Below, in pieces: positions 8,481 to 15,762 of a stretch of 64,000 bases of DNA (the first letter of the stretch is position 1; every line of letters starts with the position of its first letter). This DNA comes from Oscillospiraceae bacterium (GTDB taxonomy: Bacteria > Bacillota_A > Clostridia > Oscillospirales > Oscillospiraceae). The translations under genes were made by a program, and so were the position numbers. The DNA lies in the NCBI GenBank assembly GCA_017549325.1, contig JAFYVA010000017.1, forward strand, positions 1-64,000. Reading direction: 5' to 3'. The notes under the pieces are model-generated. The model worked only from the letters and a program-made list of their open reading frames with translations. It ran no database searches and had not been told where the DNA came from.

Positions 8481-9371
8481 TTATAATTCTAGCACAGCAG
8501 TGACTATTCCGCTTTCGTAGTTGTACCAAAAGTATCCCTCGTGGACAACTTTATTGAGATCCAAGAAAGAGTAGTATATTAGGAGTGATTCGCTGTCTTT
8601 GCTCCACTGCAAAAATTGATACTCAATCTCAGGCAAACCGGATTCACTTATAAAGCCGTATTTCGCCAACTCTGTTGCCTCGACTCCCATAGAAAGATAG
8701 GCAACAAGATTTCTTGAGGAACTATGCTCAAGGGATGCCAATTCAAGATAGGCGTCGCCGTGGTAGTTATCCAGTGCAAGCACATATTTTTGCCCATCCG
8801 GTGACCACCAGAGTCCTTGATAATCGCAGTCTCCAAAAGTGGAGCGCAGTTCTCCATCGTTATCTAAGTCAACGATCACGGATATGGCATCTTTCGCAGA
8901 AAAGTGTTTTCCGTTCAAGCCTTTGTTATAGACAATCGCGTAAGCGTTTCCTTCCGGCGAGGGGCTTTTATCAATAATAAAGAATGTTCCGTGCTGCCAA
9001 AGTAAAAGACCGCATATGAGAATGGACACAAAGAGAACAACAGCAGCAATAAGGATGTGTTTTCTGCTGTGCTCTTTGATTTTGCGTAGTATCTCGTTTT
9101 GAGAATAATCGATAACCGACTTTGTGGCGGTTTCGATTTCGTTACTGTTTTCCTCTTGAGTAGTATGTTCGCCTTCGATAAGTTCAACGATTGACACTCC
9201 TAAGATTTTTGCCAAAGATTCCAACAGTGAGATGTCAGGTGCGCACAAACCTCGTTCCCATTTTGAAACAGCTCTATCCGTAATATGAAGTTGGTTCGCC
9301 AAATCGTTTTGAGTAAGCCCCTTTTCTTTACGGAGTTCTCTGATCAATGTGCCTGTTTTGATGTTGTTCAT
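8481..9371 (-). CDS. Membrane-anchored XRE-family regulator
   Basis: A 296-residue protein. Residues 1-65 are a Cro/XRE helix-turn-helix (LIRELRKEKGLTQNDLANQL, TDRAVSKWERGLCAPDISLLE). An acidic linker leads to one membrane helix (HILIAAVVLFVSILICGLLLW, about 105-125), and the remaining 170 residues would lie outside the cell. That part has a WWSPDGQKYVLALDNY segment resembling a beta-propeller or sensor repeat. Architecture suggests a one-component sensor that reads an external cue and binds DNA at the membrane. The gene is visibly AT-richer than its flanks, a sign of transfer. A cognate target is not evident. Confidence 0.78.
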   Translation of the reverse strand: MNNIKTGTLIRELRKEKGLTQNDLANQLHITDRAVSKWERGLCAPDISLLESLAKILGVSIVELIEGEHTTQEENSNEIETATKSVIDYSQNEILRKIKEHSRKHILIAAVVLFVSILICGLLLWQHGTFFIIDKSPSPEGNAYAIVYNKGLNGKHFSAKDAISVIVDLDNDGELRSTFGDCDYQGLWWSPDGQKYVLALDNYHGDAYLELASLEHSSSRNLVAYLSMGVEATELAKYGFISESGLPEIEYQFLQWSKDSESLLIYYSFLDLNKVVHEGYFWYNYESGIVTAVLEL

Positions 9372-9455
9372 GAGAATCCCTCTTTCGTTTTAGTACATGT
9401 AGTATACAACATTCCTTGCAAAAATGCACCAAACCTTAGGTTGAGATTTCTTCCA

Positions 9456-9484
9456 TTGCCCAATCTCATCTTTTCCTGTATAAT
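9456..9484 (+). promoter_or_regulatory. Sigma-A promoter ahead of the 109-residue gene
   Basis: TTGCCC (9456-9461) and TATAAT (9479-9484), 17-bp spacer. Transcription would begin near 9491, so an upstream in-frame ATG at 9489 would be virtually leaderless; ATG 9537 with GGGAGG is preferred. Confidence 0.72.
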
Positions 9485-9536
9485 ATCTATGAAAAAACCA
9501 TGGTTCAAACATGATCTATGGGATTGGGAGGCTTCT

Positions 9537-9866
9537 ATGGATATCATTCGTGCGAAAGAGTTACTTACGATGCTTGCTGATGGTGTGAATCCTCTTACTG
9601 GTGAAGTGCTATCAGATGAGGATAGCTGCAATCAAGTTGAAATTGTGCGAGCTTTGAATGCTGTTTTGAAAGAATTGGATCGTGAGAATAAGGTGAGAAA
9701 AGAACCGCTGCCTGAAAATGCGGGAAAACCTTGGTCGGCAGAAGATGATGAAACCTTAGCGCGTATGTTTGACTCAGGTGCAGCACGGAAAGATATTTGC
9801 AATCATTTCAAGCGTACTTCTGGCGCGATAACCTCTAGGCTTGTGCGATTGGGAAAAATCAAGTGA
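9537..9866 (+). CDS. Small putative DNA-binding protein of unknown role
   Basis: A 109-residue protein with start ATG 9537 set by GGGAGG eight bases upstream. The N-terminal half (RAKELLTMLADGVNPLTGEVL) is a short helical motif with a NPLTGE turn often seen in small clostridial proteins. The C-terminal half has KPWSAEDDETLARMFDSGAA and KDICNHFKRTSGAITSRLVRLG, which looks like a Myb/SANT-type or GcrA-like tri-helical DNA-binding unit. I do not recognise a named family. It sits in an AT-rich patch with its own promoter and no partner gene. Confidence 0.7.
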   Translation: MDIIRAKELLTMLADGVNPLTGEVLSDEDSCNQVEIVRALNAVLKELDRENKVRKEPLPENAGKPWSAEDDETLARMFDSGAARKDICNHFKRTSGAITSRLVRLGKIK

Positions 9867-9991
9867 GAAAAATCATATCAATGAGGATTGTGAGTATTTA
9901 GTGATAGTTTTTTGACAGTTTTTCGATAGAAAAATGACAGTTCAATCTCCTTATAATCTGCTATGATATCATCATAAAGGAGGTGAAAACT

Positions 9992-10381
9992 ATGTATAAG
10001 AATGAACCAATTGATCGCCTTGCGCATCTAGGAGAAAGTATTGTAGACATTCTGCCTATCAAAGAGAGCACAAAAATAAAACGAAAACTGGACATTGGTG
10101 CAATATCATTTGCTGTCAAAGCGTGGCTAAATTCTTCCAATAATAGAAGTTGGCCGATTCAAGAGATGGCGCGACATTTTGGCCTTGACCGCATTGTTTG
10201 GTTTCCTTGTATGATAGATGGGGAGTTAAAGGAGTTCTTTAGAATGCAAGGTGGCGATATTCCGGCTTTCTGCCAGTGCGCAGGAATTCAACTGATTCAA
10301 GAAAGCAGCGTGTTGTTGACCCCAGACTACATATCTAAGATGGAAAAAGAATATGGCGTTGTTATCTATGAAAAACAATGA
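9992..10381 (+). CDS. Hypothetical protein (129 residues), AT-rich
   Basis: ATG 9992 is preferred over the in-frame GTG nine bases earlier because AAAGGAGG ends at 9982, giving normal spacing to the ATG. The product is soluble, with no signal peptide or membrane helix. It contains SWPIQEMARHFGLDRIVWFPCM, which could be a degenerate HTH, and a Cys pair in FCQCAG. No family recognised. Two TGACAG motifs upstream (near 9914 and 9936) might be regulatory. Base composition matches the neighbouring XRE gene, suggesting a shared foreign origin. Confidence 0.6.
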   Translation: MYKNEPIDRLAHLGESIVDILPIKESTKIKRKLDIGAISFAVKAWLNSSNNRSWPIQEMARHFGLDRIVWFPCMIDGELKEFFRMQGGDIPAFCQCAGIQLIQESSVLLTPDYISKMEKEYGVVIYEKQ

Positions 10382-10467
10382 TGAAGTGAGGAAACTGCTC
10401 CGATAGAAGTTCGAAATTGAAGTTCCCAAATTGTATTAAAACTTACTGTACTACAACTAACATATAC

Positions 10468-10501
10468 AAAAATCTCCGTTCAAACTGAACGGAGATTTTT
10501 T
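10468..10501 (+). terminator. Intrinsic terminator
   Basis: 14-bp stem AAAAATCTCCGTTC / GAACGGAGATTTTT with a five-base loop and a T run. The A/T arms make it potentially bidirectional. The 86 bases between the upstream stop and this hairpin hold nothing recognisable. Confidence 0.87.
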
Positions 10502-10526
10502 ACGCCTTGGTGCGGAAAAGAAGAAA

Positions 10527-10555
10527 TTGCTTATTCGACACAAAGGGTATATAAT
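10527..10555 (+). promoter_or_regulatory. Sigma-A promoter
   Basis: TTGCTT (10527-10532) and TATAAT (10550-10555), 17-bp spacer, about 39 bases ahead of the ATG at 10594. Confidence 0.75.
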
Positions 10556-10593
10556 GAGAGTCAAATAAAAAACCAAGAAGGAGAAACTACACC

Positions 10594-11130
10594 ATGGAAA
10601 GATTTTTGAACACGATTAAGGAAAAAGTGGCCGTCATCACCGCGCCCAATAAGCCCGAGGATGATGCGCTGTTTGCAGTGAACACCGCTGATGTTACGGC
10701 TGAGAGTTCCGAGTACGCCTACTATCTCTGCCACCCCACGCTGGGCAGCCTGCTGCGCTTTGGCTGGGCGCAGGCTGATGAGGATGACACTACCGCCATC
10801 AATATTGCCCTGCTGTACTGCGCCTACGCTGGCTTCGTGACGAAGATGAACGAGGCCAAGGGCGTGAAGATTGCCCCTCAGGAGCTTTATGAGCAGCTGA
10901 TGGGCGACAAGCGGAAGATGGGTGTGGAATGGGTGGCCAAGGCCTACAAGATGCTGGGCATCGACGAGAAGAGCGACTTGGCGCAGCAGCTGGACGAGTA
11001 TTTCGAGGATTGCCGCGCCTGCTGCGAGATCGGCCTGCCCGAGCATGTGGGCGATCAGCAGTCTGAGATTACCTGCGTCAACGCCTGCATTGCCATGTTC
11101 TTCGTGGGCAAGGGCGTTGAGGTGAAGTGA
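10594..11130 (+). CDS. Hypothetical alpha-helical protein (178 residues)
   Basis: Well-supported gene with its own promoter, an AAGGAG site, codon use like highly expressed neighbours, and a terminator. The product has no signal peptide. It is mostly helical, with hydrophobic helices around TTAINIALLYCAYAGF and NACIAMFFVGKGVEVK, and a CRACCEIGLP segment. I do not recognise the family. It is monocistronic, so context gives no clue. Confidence 0.75.
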   Translation: MERFLNTIKEKVAVITAPNKPEDDALFAVNTADVTAESSEYAYYLCHPTLGSLLRFGWAQADEDDTTAINIALLYCAYAGFVTKMNEAKGVKIAPQELYEQLMGDKRKMGVEWVAKAYKMLGIDEKSDLAQQLDEYFEDCRACCEIGLPEHVGDQQSEITCVNACIAMFFVGKGVEVK

Positions 11131-11170
11131 TAGGGGAGAAGTAGCGTCTCTTTTTCTAAAAGGATACAAG

Positions 11171-11204
11171 ATAACCTCCGCCGAAGGGCGGAGGTTATGT
11201 TTTT
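11171..11204. terminator. Bidirectional terminator between convergent genes
   Basis: Perfect 12-bp stem ATAACCTCCGCC / GGCGGAGGTTAT with a GAAG tetraloop and a GTTTTTT tail on the plus strand. It also serves the minus-strand aminotransferase, which ends just downstream. Confidence 0.8.
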
Positions 11205-11208
11205 TATC

Positions 11209-12348
11209 TCACTGATAACTCTTTAAAAACGCCACCAGTTTGTCAATATCTGCCTTGTTGTTGTAATAGTGCAGTGCCGTGCGGATGGCGTTGCCGCTGC
11301 GGTTGGCGCGAATGCCGTGGGCGGCCATAATGTCGTTGTTCAGCTCCCAGTGCGCGGGGAAGTTGATATACACGATGCCGCTGCGGTGCTTCTTCTCGAA
11401 GTTGCCCAGCACGGAGACCTGCTCCACGCTTTCCAACTGCTCGTAGAGATAGTCCACAAGGGAGAGGATATATGCCTCCACATCGTCGCGGCCCAGCTCC
11501 ATGTAGAGCTTGATGGCCTCCTCCAGACCGCGCATACTCTCCCACTGGAGCATGCCCGACTCGAACTTGCCGGCCCCGTCGTTGAGATCCAGCACATACT
11601 GGCCGTGGTCGAAGCGTTTCTTATTGCCTGTCCAGCCTACATAGACAGGCGCGATCTTGTCCAGTACCCGCTTGGAGACATAGCCAAAGCCGAACCCGAA
11701 GGGGCCGCCCAGCCACTTGAAGGTGCTGCTGACCATGAAGTCAATGGGTGTCTCCTGCACATCGATCTTCATAGAGGCCACGCCCTGCGTGATGTCCAGC
11801 ACCAGATAGATGCCCCGGGCTTGGCAGAAGGCACTGATCTCCTTGAGATCATGGCGGAAGCCCGTGGTGTTCTCCACGGAGCACAGGGAGATGACGGCCG
11901 TGTTCTCATCCACCAGATCGAACAGCTTCTGGGCGGGCATACCGCCGTTGATGGGCTGGGCGATGCGCACATTCTCCGCGCCCACGCGGTTCATCCATGT
12001 ATAGGGAGTGGAGGGGAAGGAGAGGCCGGACATGACCACATTGGCGTTCTCCTTCAGCTGAATGCCGGCGGAGAACACATTGATGATGGTAGAGGCCGCG
12101 CCGCCGAAGAAGATCTCCTCGGGCTCGGCGTTGAACATCGCCGCCACGGCGGAACGCATGGCGTCGGCGTGCGCCCATGCATCGAAAACTCCGGTGATAC
12201 CAAAGGCGTTTTCATAGCGGTCGTTGAGATAGTTGACCATAGCATCTCTGGCGTTTTTGCTGATGAGACCGGAGGAAGAGGTGTCCAGATAGGCCAGGCG
12301 CGCGGTGATGGGGAACTGCTCCTGCCGTACTTTTTCAAACTTCGTCAT
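11209..12348 (-). CDS. Class V PLP-dependent aminotransferase / cysteine desulfurase-like
   Basis: A 379-residue fold-type I PLP enzyme of the NifS/CsdB-like class V group. YLDTSSSGL at the N-terminus, DITQGVASMKID (PLP-ring Asp and following Gln) and SSTFKWLGGPFGFGF with the Schiff-base Lys are all visible. The conserved Cys-containing loop of true desulfurases is not evident near the C-terminus, so a selenocysteine-lyase, kynureninase-like or other class V role is as likely as desulfurase. It stands alone, with no isc/suf partner. Confidence 0.85.
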   Translation of the reverse strand: MTKFEKVRQEQFPITARLAYLDTSSSGLISKNARDAMVNYLNDRYENAFGITGVFDAWAHADAMRSAVAAMFNAEPEEIFFGGAASTIINVFSAGIQLKENANVVMSGLSFPSTPYTWMNRVGAENVRIAQPINGGMPAQKLFDLVDENTAVISLCSVENTTGFRHDLKEISAFCQARGIYLVLDITQGVASMKIDVQETPIDFMVSSTFKWLGGPFGFGFGYVSKRVLDKIAPVYVGWTGNKKRFDHGQYVLDLNDGAGKFESGMLQWESMRGLEEAIKLYMELGRDDVEAYILSLVDYLYEQLESVEQVSVLGNFEKKHRSGIVYINFPAHWELNNDIMAAHGIRANRSGNAIRTALHYYNNKADIDKLVAFLKSYQ

Positions 12349-12549
12349 AGTGCCCTCCCGTTGTGTTCGTTTCTGTAAGAACAGTGTAGCACAGTTTTCA
12401 AATAATGTATAGCAGGAGATTGTATTGTCGCCGCCGGATGAGCAAACTTTCCTCTGCCTTTTTTTGCTTGCGTGTTATACTGTAAATAATAGGATGCCGT
12501 TCTCCGTATGGGAAGGCACAATGATAAGGAATATCGGAAGGAGATATAC

Positions 12550-12932
12550 ATGGAAGATCTGCATTTTGAACTGACGCCGGGTTTGGGTCTTTTGCCTTTA
12601 TCCCGCTGATCCTTGTGGGTGCCGCGCTGGACTACTTCGTGTTTAACCAGAGCGGTGTCTGCACCTATGTGCTGGGCGGTCTGGGATTGCTGTTCTATGT
12701 TTACGCCATCGTTCTCTCTGTGCTGACCCTCAAAACGGAAAAGAAGGCACAGGAGCGGGCCTATATTTACCTGTAGGAAAAGCGGATGGCCACAGAAGAA
12801 GAGCTTGCAGATCTCAAGGAACTGTTCCATCTCTATAACATCCAGTACATCAACGACATCATTCTCGCCTGTCTGGAACTGATTTACACCATTCTGCAGA
12901 TCGTAGTCGAACTGAAGAAAGACTCCGATTAG
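12550..12932 (+). pseudogene. Frameshifted small membrane-protein gene
   Basis: ATG 12550 follows a good AAGGAGATATAC site but the frame stops after 19 codons (12607-12609). A shift near 12580 opens a second frame that reads through a hydrophobic protein (FAFIPLILVGAALDYFVF, GGLGLLFYVYAIVLSVLTLK), ends at TAG 12774, and continues in the same frame from 12777 as an acidic helical tail (ATEEELADLKELFHLYNI) to TAG 12932. One frameshift and one nonsense change would thus split a single protein of about 125 residues. Alternatively the tail from ATG 12786 is a separate 48-residue gene. Family not recognised. Confidence 0.55.
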
Positions 12933-12941
12933 TAAATTCAA

Positions 12942-12980
12942 AAAAAGACGCCGTGATTCATTGGAATCATGGAGTCTTTT
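12942..12980 (+). terminator. Probable terminator after the broken gene
   Basis: AAAAGAC-GCC-GTGATTC pairs with GAATCAT-GGA-GTCTTTT with internal mismatches; T-rich 3' arm. The following 13000-13207 holds no intact gene; a 22-codon open stretch at 13062-13130 is noted separately. Confidence 0.6.
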
Positions 12981-13207
12981 GGTTGTGGAGAGGGAGACGG
13001 ATGAATACGCATTGCCAAAGCGCATTCCGGTTGAATTTTAAGCTGCATAGGAGTAGAATGATTCCACTATACAAAGGATGGAAACGCAACGGTCCATGTT
13101 GGCGAAGAAACTGTGGATGTTCCGCTGTAAGCCATCAAACATTAGTATAGAAGCTGTATCAGAGAATACATCGCGGTACGATTCTGTATAAACGGGAGGT
13201 ATATGGT

Positions 13208-14440
13208 ATGTCCGTTAATCGTGATGCGCAAAAGATAATTGATGCTGCGCTGGCGGCGTGTATGCCGGATCAGGCGGTCCGTCGGGCAATGTCAGAACAT
13301 ACTGTGACTGACGGGCGGGTGATTCTTGTGGCCATCGGCAAAGCTGCATGGCAGATGGCATCCTGTGCCGCCGAGATCTTGGGCGAAAAACTGCACTGTG
13401 GCATCGTAATTACGAAGTATGGCCACAACAAGGGGGATATTGCCCGCTGCCGCATCGTTGAGGCAGGACATCCTGTGCCGGACGAAAACTCCTATATTGG
13501 CACAAAGATGGCGATGGAAATGGTAACGGGCTTAACGGAAAGAGATGAGGTTGTTTTCCTTGTTTCCGGTGGCGGATCTGCCTTGTTTGAGTATCCGCTG
13601 ATTGAAAAAGAGGCAATGGAGGACATGACACAGCAACTCCTGGCCTCTGGAGCCAATATTGTGGAGATGAATACCATCCGTAAGAGGCTGTCGGCTGTTA
13701 AGGGTGGACGGTTTGCCCAATTATGCGCACCGGCCCGTGTGTTTTCTATTGTGTTGTCCGATATTATTGGCGATCCTCTGGATATGATCGCCTCTGGCCC
13801 TGCGTATCCTGATAGTTCCGCTTGCGAGGATGCGAATCAAATAGTTGAAAAATATCATTTGAAAGTAACTGATGCTATGCAGACGCTGCTGAACACGGAG
13901 ACACCGAAAATCCTCGGGAATGTAGAGACCATCGTAACCGGAAGTGTTCGCCAACTCTGCAAAGCTGCTGCGGAAACCTGCCAAACATTGGGGTATATGC
14001 CGGTGTTTTTGACGGATCGTTTGGCCTGTGAGGCGAGGGAAGCCGGCGCATTTTTGTCTGCCATTGCCCGCAGCCACGACGGCAGCCCGCACTCACTGGC
14101 GTTTATCGCCGGAGGAGAAACGGTGGTTCATCTGACTGGCAGCGGGAAAGGCGGTCGCAATCAGGAACTGGCACTTGCGGCCGCAGAGGGAATATCCGGT
14201 ATGAAAGATACCGTGATTTTTTCTCTCGGATCGGATGGAACGGATGGTCCCACGGATGCTGCCGGCGGACTGGTGGATGGCGACTCCGCTGCCAAGCTGC
14301 AGCGTGCAGGGTTGTCTGTATACGATGTGTTACAGCGCAACGATGCCTATCATGCGCTGAAAGAAATCGGTGGTCTGCTGATGACCGGCCCCACAGGTAC
14401 CAATGTGAATGATGTGGCAGTCGCCTTGCTGCGCAGATAG
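13208..14440 (+). CDS. Glycerate 2-kinase, MOFRL/TtuD family
   Basis: A 410-residue protein of the MOFRL glycerate-kinase family, which phosphorylates D-glycerate, usually at O2, to feed lower glycolysis. The N-terminal half shows VAIGKAAWQMA and LVSGGGSALFE (a glycine-rich phosphate loop); the middle shows NTIRKRLSAVKGGRFA and VLSDIIGDPLDMIASGP; the MOFRL C-terminal domain shows GGETVVHLTGSGKGGRNQELAL and GSDGTDGPTDAAGG. All are family hallmarks. A GGGAGG site precedes ATG 13208. It is convergent with the DeoR gene and close to the catabolic transporter operon, hinting that glycerate is an end product of that pathway. Confidence 0.92.
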   Translation: MSVNRDAQKIIDAALAACMPDQAVRRAMSEHTVTDGRVILVAIGKAAWQMASCAAEILGEKLHCGIVITKYGHNKGDIARCRIVEAGHPVPDENSYIGTKMAMEMVTGLTERDEVVFLVSGGGSALFEYPLIEKEAMEDMTQQLLASGANIVEMNTIRKRLSAVKGGRFAQLCAPARVFSIVLSDIIGDPLDMIASGPAYPDSSACEDANQIVEKYHLKVTDAMQTLLNTETPKILGNVETIVTGSVRQLCKAAAETCQTLGYMPVFLTDRLACEAREAGAFLSAIARSHDGSPHSLAFIAGGETVVHLTGSGKGGRNQELALAAAEGISGMKDTVIFSLGSDGTDGPTDAAGGLVDGDSAAKLQRAGLSVYDVLQRNDAYHALKEIGGLLMTGPTGTNVNDVAVALLRR

Positions 14441-14478
14441 CCCCAAGTGTGTTTTCATGGATTGGGAAGAAGAGGATA

Positions 14479-14521
14479 GAAAACAGGGAAACCGCAAGTT
14501 GCTTGCGGTTTCCCTGTTTTC
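14479..14521. terminator. Bidirectional terminator between glycerate kinase and DeoR genes
   Basis: Perfect 20-bp stem from GAAAACAGGG... to ...CCCTGTTTTC with loop TTG, A-rich on one arm and T-rich on the other, between convergent stops. Confidence 0.9.
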
Positions 14522-14522
14522 C

Positions 14523-15326
14523 TTACTGTTCCTCATTTGAAAGCGTTTCGTTAGGAATGTAGTTGTCGGCAAAAATGAACTTATGCTTATAGGTCGGGAA
14601 ATCCTTCAGAATTTCTTCCTGTCGATGGACTCCGGTAATGATATGGTTCGCACGGGAGAGGGAAGCGGTTGCACAGGGGCCCACTTGACCGAATTTACTG
14701 TTATCGGCTACCACGATCACATTCACTGCCCGGTCGATGATATTGCGCAGCATGGCAGACTCGCGGGGGTGGAAGTCGGTGATGCCGTAATTGGGGCTGA
14801 TGCCGCCGCAGCCGATGATCGCCTTATTTGGATGGAAGAAGTCCCATGCATCGGGCGGGATCATGGCAGAGAGGTGTGCGCCGCGGTGGTAGATACATCC
14901 ACCCATAAAGTACAGCTCTGTGTCGGTATTGAGGAGCTCGTTGGCAACATAGAGAGAGTCGGTCAATACCGTGAGATTTTTATGCTCGCGGAGATGGAAC
15001 GCCACTTGTCGTACCGTGGAGCCGGGGCCAAGATAGAGGGAGTCCCCATCTTTTACCAATTCCGCGGCTGTGCGGCCGATAGAATCCTTTTCGCCCACTT
15101 GCTTGCGAAGGCGATGATCAACATTGGAGTGCTGACTGACGGGACGGTTAAACAGAACGGCACCGCCATATACCTTTTTGATAAGGCGCTCTTTTTCCAG
15201 GTGGGTCAGATCACGGCGCACCGTCTCGATGGATACATCGAATTTGTTCATCAATTCCTGTATGGTGACCATTTCCTGACCGGATAGCATTTGTAAAATT
15301 ATGTCATATCTGGCATTGGGCAGCAT
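14523..15326 (-). CDS. DeoR/GlpR-family sugar-metabolism repressor
   Basis: A 267-residue regulator. Start ATG 15326 follows GAGGAG; a longer frame upstream lacks a ribosome site. Residues 1-55 are a DeoR winged HTH (ARYDIILQMLSGQEMVTIQEL, NKFDVSIETVRRDLTHLEKE) and KKVYGGAVL ends the wing. The C-terminal sugar-phosphate-sensing domain shows LYLGPGSTVRQVA, LTVLTDSLYVANEL, GGCIYHRGA and VADNSKFGQVGP. It is divergent from the ABC-transporter operon across a 436-bp region rich in TTGACA/TGTCAA repeats, so it very likely controls that operon, with a phosphorylated product of the FGGY or glycerate kinase as effector (inference). Confidence 0.92.
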   Translation of the reverse strand: MLPNARYDIILQMLSGQEMVTIQELMNKFDVSIETVRRDLTHLEKERLIKKVYGGAVLFNRPVSQHSNVDHRLRKQVGEKDSIGRTAAELVKDGDSLYLGPGSTVRQVAFHLREHKNLTVLTDSLYVANELLNTDTELYFMGGCIYHRGAHLSAMIPPDAWDFFHPNKAIIGCGGISPNYGITDFHPRESAMLRNIIDRAVNVIVVADNSKFGQVGPCATASLSRANHIITGVHRQEEILKDFPTYKHKFIFADNYIPNETLSNEEQ

Positions 15327-15416
15327 AGCAGACTCTCCTCTCCGTAGATAAGCGGTCGTATCCCTACTCAGCACATTACTACATTTCGAATCAGAAATCA
15401 ATATTTTTATAAAATA

Positions 15417-15605
15417 TTTGACAATCGGTGTGACCATATTGACAATATGTGGTCAAAAATTTTAAAAAGGGGGAAATGTAGTGGAAAAGCACAAAAAGAT
15501 TGTCAGAACATTGTCGAAAAGAGAGAAAAGAAAAATGCTCGTTGACGGGAAGTGGTCGCGTGGTTATAATGGCAACTAACAAATGATGTCAAAAGATTGT
15601 CAAAA
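15417..15605. promoter_or_regulatory. Cluster of TTGACA/TGTCAA repeats: candidate DeoR operators
   Basis: At least six copies of a TTGACAA/TTGTCAA-type element occur between the divergent DeoR and transporter genes: TTTGACAAT 15417-15425, TTGACAAT 15439-15446 inside an imperfect TGACCATATTG...CAATATGTGGTCA palindrome (15431-15455), ATTGTCAG and ATTGTCG near 15499 and 15510, and paired TGTCAAAA 15587-15594 and TTGTCAAAA 15597-15605. Spacings of about ten bases within pairs fit one helical turn. The last pair lies in the 5' leader of the transporter operon. Confidence 0.55.
15542..15570 (+). promoter_or_regulatory. Sigma-A promoter of the ABC-transporter operon
   Basis: TTGACG (15542-15547) and TATAAT (15565-15570), 17-bp spacer. 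The start near 15577 leaves a leader of about 185 bases with no recognisable riboswitch. Confidence 0.78.
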
Positions 15606-15762
15606 TATTTTATTGTGAACAGAAAGAGTTTGTAATAAAACACCGATTTGTAGCTTTGCAATCGGGAATCCGATTTGTACATCATAAAACATAGTAATGT
15701 ATGGCGTGTAAACTCCGCGCCGTTCATTGATAAACATGAAAAATTACTAGGAGGAAAACACG

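Noticed and set aside
9285..9536. Long 5' extension of the 109-residue gene
   Set aside because: It would run through the predicted promoter and over the start of the XRE gene; GGGAGG supports ATG 9537.
13062..13130. Short open stretch ending DGNATVHVGEETVDVPL as a gene remnant
   Set aside because: Only 22 codons with a stop just before, no ribosome site and no family match; too little to call.
15577..15762. Riboswitch in the long leader of the ABC operon
   Set aside because: AT-rich with only short repeats; no conserved aptamer pattern recognised.
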